DNA of 11,376 nt from JAHFIW01 sp035495855 (GTDB lineage: Bacteria > Patescibacteriota > Patescibacteriia > SG8-24): NCBI GenBank assembly GCA_035495855.1, contig DATJFD010000023.1, positions 1 through 11,376 of the forward strand, given 5' to 3'. Numbering within the stretch: the stretch's first letter is position 1; each line of letters begins with the position of its first letter. Positions 10,823 through 11,376 of this stretch are shown in pieces. A model generated the notes under the pieces. That model saw only the letters and a program-made list of their open reading frames with translations. It did no database searches and was not told the origin of the DNA. A program made the translations under genes and the position numbers.

Positions 10823-11376
10823 ATGCCGTCCGTGAGTTCGTGCCTCGGCGTCGCCGCCGCGGCCATCCATCTCTCCGCCTATGCGGTCTACGCCCGCCGT
10901 GCCGGGCGCGGCGAGGCGCGGCTCAATACCGCGACATGGATCCTCTGGGTGTTCCTCTCGGCGCTGAACGCCGCGAGCTACCTGATGATGACGGGCGACA
11001 TCGCCAAGAGCGCGGTCTCGCTCGGCGGCGCGACCGCCTGCACCATCACGCTCGCCTACGCCTTCGCCAAAGGACGGGCCTCGCCCGTCGCGCCCGCCGA
11101 CGGCGCCGCGCTCGCCGCCGGGCTCGTCGCGGCGGCCGCGTGGTGGATCTGGCGCAGCGCGACCTTCGCGAACCTCATCCTCCAGGCCGGTTTCATCATT
11201 TCGATGGTCCCGGTCTATCGCGTCATCCTCAAGGACCCGCGCGCCGAGCCGCCGCTCCCCTGGTTCATGTGGGGCTCGGCCTACGCCGTGACGCTCGTCG
11301 TGGTGCTCCTGCGCTGGCAGGGCCATTACCCCGACCTCGCCTACCCGGGCATCAATCTCGTGACGCATTCGGGGGT
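10823..11376 (+). CDS. Polytopic membrane protein, 3' end outside window
   Basis: Open from the ATG at 10823 to the right edge (184 codons). AGGTGA lies just upstream and an in-frame TGA at 10817 rules out an earlier start. Six hydrophobic helices are visible: about 5-24, 36-56, 62-83, 93-111, 115-134 and 145-165; a seventh may begin near 171. The first helical group (TWILWVFLSALNAASY) and the last (PWFMWGSAYAVTLVVV) look like repeats of a three-helix unit around helix 4, reminiscent of the 3+1+3 arrangement of PQ-loop/SWEET/PnuC-type transporters. No PQ motif is visible and the end is missing, so this is only a structural impression. No signal peptide beyond helix 1. It is divergent from the 9447 gene across element E. 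Confidence 0.75.
   Translation, partial: MPSVSSCLGVAAAAIHLSAYAVYARRAGRGEARLNTATWILWVFLSALNAASYLMMTGDIAKSAVSLGGATACTITLAYAFAKGRASPVAPADGAALAAGLVAAAAWWIWRSATFANLILQAGFIISMVPVYRVILKDPRAEPPLPWFMWGSAYAVTLVVVLLRWQGHYPDLAYPGINLVTHSG

Noticed and set aside
10751..11368. Minus-strand open frame at the right end
   Set aside because: Arg/Glu/Gly-rich shadow; the plus strand encodes regular transmembrane helices with a ribosome site.

Overview
The window is GC-rich (G or C dominates third codon positions) and gene-dense, with short leaderless or Shine-Dalgarno-led genes, intrinsic terminators and TGA used as a normal stop (so not a UGA-recoded lineage). The phage-tail-like S74 surface protein with an extra C-terminal beta domain, the OPRTase with a CPLC tail, and several small Cys-rich unknowns suggest a bacterium of the Patescibacteria/CPR type, but no marker here settles the phylum; this is inference.

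Layout. (1) 1-1802 +: 3' part of a large secreted/surface protein ending in an S74 intramolecular chaperone. (2) 1990-3363 +: SpeA-type fold-III PLP decarboxylase behind a ~130-nt leader with a promoter, a short reading frame and a hairpin. (3) 3452-4132 +: UppS isoprenyl transferase. (4) 4185-5018 +: anchored Cys-containing unknown. (5) 5123-5767 +: soluble unknown with a zinc-binding-like cluster. (6) 5915-6571 -: metzincin-like lipoprotein. (7) 6871-7266 +: small unknown with a CxxC tail. (8) 7415-9336 -: pyrF followed, with ATGA overlap, by a pyrE-HD-domain fusion that has a good internal ribosome site. (9) 9447-10619 -: beta-propeller-like unknown. (10) 10823-11376 +: start of a polytopic membrane protein.

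The biosynthetic genes give polyamine (agmatine) synthesis, undecaprenyl diphosphate for cell-wall lipid carrier, and the last two steps of UMP synthesis. They are separate transcription units except pyrF/pyrE-HD, probably one mRNA, and possibly speA-uppS.

The most unusual signal is in the intergenic spaces. Five of them carry degenerate purine-rich tandem units of 7 or 8 bp, typically four units closed by a G, most followed by an inverted pyrimidine-rich arm. The unit word differs from place to place (GGGGTAAA-like at two sites, GAACAAA-like, GAATTTA-like, GTCGAAA-like) but the architecture is shared. At least two of them appear to contain the -35 boxes of neighbouring promoters. I know no named element that matches; heptanucleotide STRRs of cyanobacteria are the nearest known analogue.
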